Shown one piece after another: positions 61,401 to 64,000 of a stretch of 64,000 nucleotides of DNA. The DNA comes from Saccharicrinis sp963677345 (GTDB taxonomy: Bacteria > Bacteroidota > Bacteroidia > Bacteroidales > Marinilabiliaceae). The first letter of the stretch is position 1. Each line of letters starts with the position of its first letter. Location: assembly GCA_963677345.2 (NCBI GenBank), contig CAXXLC010000006.1, positions 36,069 through 100,068 on the forward strand, written 5' to 3'. The notes beneath the pieces are model-generated. The model was not told where the DNA came from. It did no database searches and worked only from the letters and a program-made list of their open reading frames with translations. A program made the translations under genes and the position numbers.

Positions 61401-62289
61401 TTGGTTCTCTTCCTGTATAGTCGTTTGAAGCATATAACGTTCCGAATCACCTTTTAGAGAAATGGATATTTCAGGATCTCCATATAGTTTTATCTGGGGT
61501 ATCAGGGTGTTAAAATCAGAAATCCGCAAAGGAGAAATATTGATTTTTTGAGTTTATGATTCTTTTTTTATCTAGCTCAATTTGCCCGGCAGATGTAATT
61601 GGCGTGTTTTCAAGCAAAAGTGCCAGATTATACCATTTTAAAATATTTTTGCTTTTAGATATGCTTGCTTTAAGATTTAGGTTTATATCGGGATTTTGGA
61701 ACATTACACTGCACGAATGTATATTTAAGTACAGGCTATCCGTAGTATTGGTAAAGTTACATCTAATATCTGATTTAAGATATTCAGGCATATAGGCAGT
61801 TTTATGCAACAGGTTTAGCTTAGTTATAAAATTGCGTAACTGCAGGTCGCGTATTTCTATTTTCCAATTAGTTGTTTCAGAATCCTTGTCAATACTATTT
61901 GCAGGGGGTACCAAATTAGCCCAATTCAGGTTTGAATCAGTCTGTTGTGTTATATAGGTTTTAAGGTTGGTGATTTTAATCTTGTCTGCTATTATGGTTC
62001 TATTTATCAATTCTGTCAGGGTATATTTAATACTAATTGTATCGCAAGTCATAATTGTATCATTACCTTGCAAGATTTGAAGATTTAACAATGTAAATTC
62101 AGAAAAGACATCTCCATTTAAAGCTTCAACGGATAATTTGCCATTGATGCTTTTATTAATTTGATTGGATACTGTTTGCGCAATTATCTTATTTAAAACT
62201 CCAATTTTGATTAAAAAAAATAGCAACATTAAGGTGGTGATAGTACCTAATGTTATGAAACCTGCTATTTTAAGTATTTGCTTTAACAT
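58463..62289 (-). pseudogene. tamB: TamB/DUF490 translocation protein, broken by two single-base shifts
   Basis: Three overlapping frames make one TamB. The N-terminal part (62289-61516) has a membrane anchor and an AsmA-like start (I-N-K-S-I-N-G-K-L-S-V-E-A-L). The middle (61529-59403) is the long beta-taco repeat region. The C-terminal part (59419-58463) is the conserved DUF490 end (Y-L-G-Y-E-Q-S-F, T-G-L-D-V-I-E-L-S). The first shift is in the A6 run at 61544-61549 (five A would read N-S-K-I-N-I-S-P-L-R-I); the second is a missing base near 59408 (K-G-L-M-G-K-I-I-I if restored). TamB spans the periplasm and helps outer-membrane biogenesis with TamA, which lies 11 bp upstream. It is probably intact in the organism. 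Confidence 0.88.
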
Positions 62290-62300
62290 TATAAATTGCT

Positions 62301-64000
62301 TTAAAAGGTTTGGCCTATTGATATAAAGAATTGAAAATCAAAAGAATCTTTTATAATCGGCGAAGCCATATCCAGGCGTATAGGACCAATGGGCGATTTA
62401 ATTCTGAAGCCTATGCCTGTGTTGTAATGAAGGGAGGATAAATTAGCCTGATAGGAAAGAGGCCAAACATTTCCGGCATCAAAAAAGATAACTCCACCAA
62501 AGATATCATATATTGGAAACCTTATTTCAGTACTGGTTTCCAAAAGGGTATTTCCACCAATAGCAAAGCCATCCTGGTTTACAGGTGATATTTTATGTCT
62601 TTCCCATCCACGCAATGAGATGGCTCCACCTGCATAAAACCTTTCTTCCAGTGGAGTTTCGGGTGAATTGAATACATTTTGAATAACCCCGGATTTCAAT
62701 TTAAGAGCAAGTATTAATTGATTTGATAATGATATATATTGGCGCAATGAAGATTGGATTTGATAATAATGCATATCGTACCCAAATCCCAGACCTGAAT
62801 AGGAAATAGAGCAATCAATTATAACGCCTTTTGATGGATAAAAACGGTTGTTGGTGGCGTTATAAAGGCCTCCAAGGCTTACTATAGATTTATTGTGAAT
62901 CAACTCCTCAGAATCAAGTTGTAAGTCGTTTATTTCATTCAGTCTATCGTGTTCAAATGCATATGTTAAGTTGAATTTGGTTCTTTTGCTAAAGTGATAG
63001 AGAAAATTAAGTCCACCCCCAATTCTGTCTATTTGATAACTTTGTTCCCTTTCTCTTATAAAAAAAGGATTTAGTGAAAAATCAAGATGATTTAAAAGTA
63101 AGTTGGGTTGTATGAATTTTATATCAATGTTTAAGGGGACAAAATATGACGTTTTCGCATTGAGAATCAGCCTTCGCGCTCCACCCAAAAAGCTTAGCTT
63201 TGAAACCTGCCCGGAAAGTCTGACCCTGTCTTCTGTACCATAACCAATACCTCCTTCAAAAGACCATCTTGGATGTTCTTTTACAGATATTTCAATCGGC
63301 ACATAATTATCCTTAATACTGTCCTTTAAAGCATTAATTATCACATATTGAAAAAGGTCTGTATCATATATGTTCTGTTGGGTTTTATTGATTAAAAGTT
63401 GGTTGTAAATATTAGATTTTGAAAATAAAATCTGTTTCCTGATAAATTTTTCATGTATTAATCGGTTTCCGGTTACCCTGATGTTTCCAAAATAGCATCT
63501 GTGACCAGGATTTACGTTAAAATTAATAAGAGCTTTTCCCCTGTTTTTATCTAGTTTGATTTCTTTTTGTATAGTAGCTAAAGGATAGCCTTCGTTTAAT
63601 AAATTCTGTAATATTAAACTTTCAGCTCCTAAAATATCTTTATCTATAAAGCGGCTATCCTTTTTCAACCCCAGATTGTTTTTTGTAGAATCAATGATTT
63701 TTTTTGTGGATTCATTAAGTAACCCACATATATTGATGGAGTCGATAATTACAAAATCCTTTTCTTCAATATTAATGTTGATGGTTATCAGTGATCTGCT
63801 TTTTCGTTGTGTAGTATCTAGTTTATAGGTTATTGCAGGTTGTAAAAAACCATTGCGTATGTAATAGCTTTTTAGTCTGCTAATATCATCAGTTAAGATA
63901 TTTAATACAAATACTGGATTTTTTTTCCAAAACAGGAGCTTGTCTATTTTTTTTCCGGGTGTTGAGTTTAGCTGGTCTTTAAGTTGTTCGGTGGTTAAAT
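62301..64000 (-). CDS. tamA: TamA/Omp85-family outer-membrane assembly protein (5' end outside window)
   Basis: The minus-strand frame is open from the right edge of the window to the stop at 62301, about 565 residues; the ATG is outside. An apparent start at 63668 is internal, as the frame reads through it (S-T-K-N-N-L-G-L-K-K-D-S-R). POTRA domains fill the first part (Y-F-G-N-I-R-V-T-G-N-R-L-I), and the 16-strand barrel follows, with the L6 loop motif F-Y-A-G-G-A-I-S-L-R-G-W and an aromatic end F-Q-F-F-I-S-I-G-Q-T-F. It inserts proteins in the outer membrane together with TamB. Confidence 0.9.
   Translation of the reverse strand, partial: LTTEQLKDQLNSTPGKKIDKLLFWKKNPVFVLNILTDDISRLKSYYIRNGFLQPAITYKLDTTQRKSRSLITININIEEKDFVIIDSINICGLLNESTKKIIDSTKNNLGLKKDSRFIDKDILGAESLILQNLLNEGYPLATIQKEIKLDKNRGKALINFNVNPGHRCYFGNIRVTGNRLIHEKFIRKQILFSKSNIYNQLLINKTQQNIYDTDLFQYVIINALKDSIKDNYVPIEISVKEHPRWSFEGGIGYGTEDRVRLSGQVSKLSFLGGARRLILNAKTSYFVPLNIDIKFIQPNLLLNHLDFSLNPFFIREREQSYQIDRIGGGLNFLYHFSKRTKFNLTYAFEHDRLNEINDLQLDSEELIHNKSIVSLGGLYNATNNRFYPSKGVIIDCSISYSGLGFGYDMHYYQIQSSLRQYISLSNQLILALKLKSGVIQNVFNSPETPLEERFYAGGAISLRGWERHKISPVNQDGFAIGGNTLLETSTEIRFPIYDIFGGVIFFDAGNVWPLSYQANLSSLHYNTGIGFRIKSPIGPIRLDMASPIIKDSFDFQFFISIGQTF

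Overview
The window is a piece of an AT-rich Bacteroidota chromosome, probably from the Bacteroidia (Marinilabiliales/Bacteroidales type). The grounds are a hybrid two-component regulator with a beta-propeller sensor, DUF1080 and Gfo/Idh/MocA sugar genes, a DUF6266 gene, AbiEi and HipA modules of the Bacteroidota type, TAnnTTTG-type promoter sequence and weak Shine-Dalgarno sites. No species can be named from the sequence alone.

Layout. 1-3448 is housekeeping: the MlaF/MlaE lipid ABC transporter (MlaF cut by the window edge) and katG. About 3.5-44.4 kb is a composite accessory region that ends next to tRNA-Ser(UGA). It holds (a) a decayed phage-like cluster at 4.1-8.0 kb, framed by short repeats; (b) a tight 12-gene operon at 8.35-20.33 kb; (c) a tyrosine recombinase broken by an IS21-family element (20818-23436) with a 6-bp target duplication; (d) an 8.4-kb block bounded by two 206-bp direct repeats (24027-24232 and 32644-32849), holding a WYL-regulated cassette with twin palindromic operators, a metalloprotease, a PP2A-like phosphatase and unknown genes; (e) an orphan AbiEi antitoxin with a truncated AbiEii toxin; (f) a three-gene HipBST-type toxin-antitoxin operon behind three operators spaced exactly 40 bp apart; (g) a broken TPR-S1/CSD protein, an IS982-family element and a primase-helicase resembling TOTE conflict systems; (h) a second HipB/HipA pair. 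From 44.8 kb to the end the window is chromosomal again: a sugar oxidoreductase/3-keto-glycoside locus with ApbE, its likely hybrid two-component regulator, an MscS channel, a large ATPase-like protein and the TamB/TamA envelope machinery.

The best candidate for an undescribed system is the 8.35-20.33 kb operon. It starts with a TPR protein carrying two CbxX/EccA-type AAA+ domains. Two coiled-coil proteins and a bactofilin-like protein follow. Then comes a run of proteins that nearly all begin with the same four-cysteine zinc ribbon, mostly followed by a membrane segment and a variable exterior domain (FISUMP, YARHG). The operon also has a VanY-like peptidase lipoprotein and two tiny membrane proteins. 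The shared tag suggests that these proteins dock on a common scaffold driven by the AAA+ protein. This is inference: I know of no characterised system of this composition.

Six genes or gene pairs are split by single-base changes. In the chromosomal part (52.6-61.6 kb) five such changes, most of them in short homopolymers, break the hybrid regulator, mscS and tamB. That pattern fits sequencing error better than biology, and these genes should be read as probably intact in the organism. The decay inside the island (nonsense codons, large deletions, IS insertion) looks genuine.
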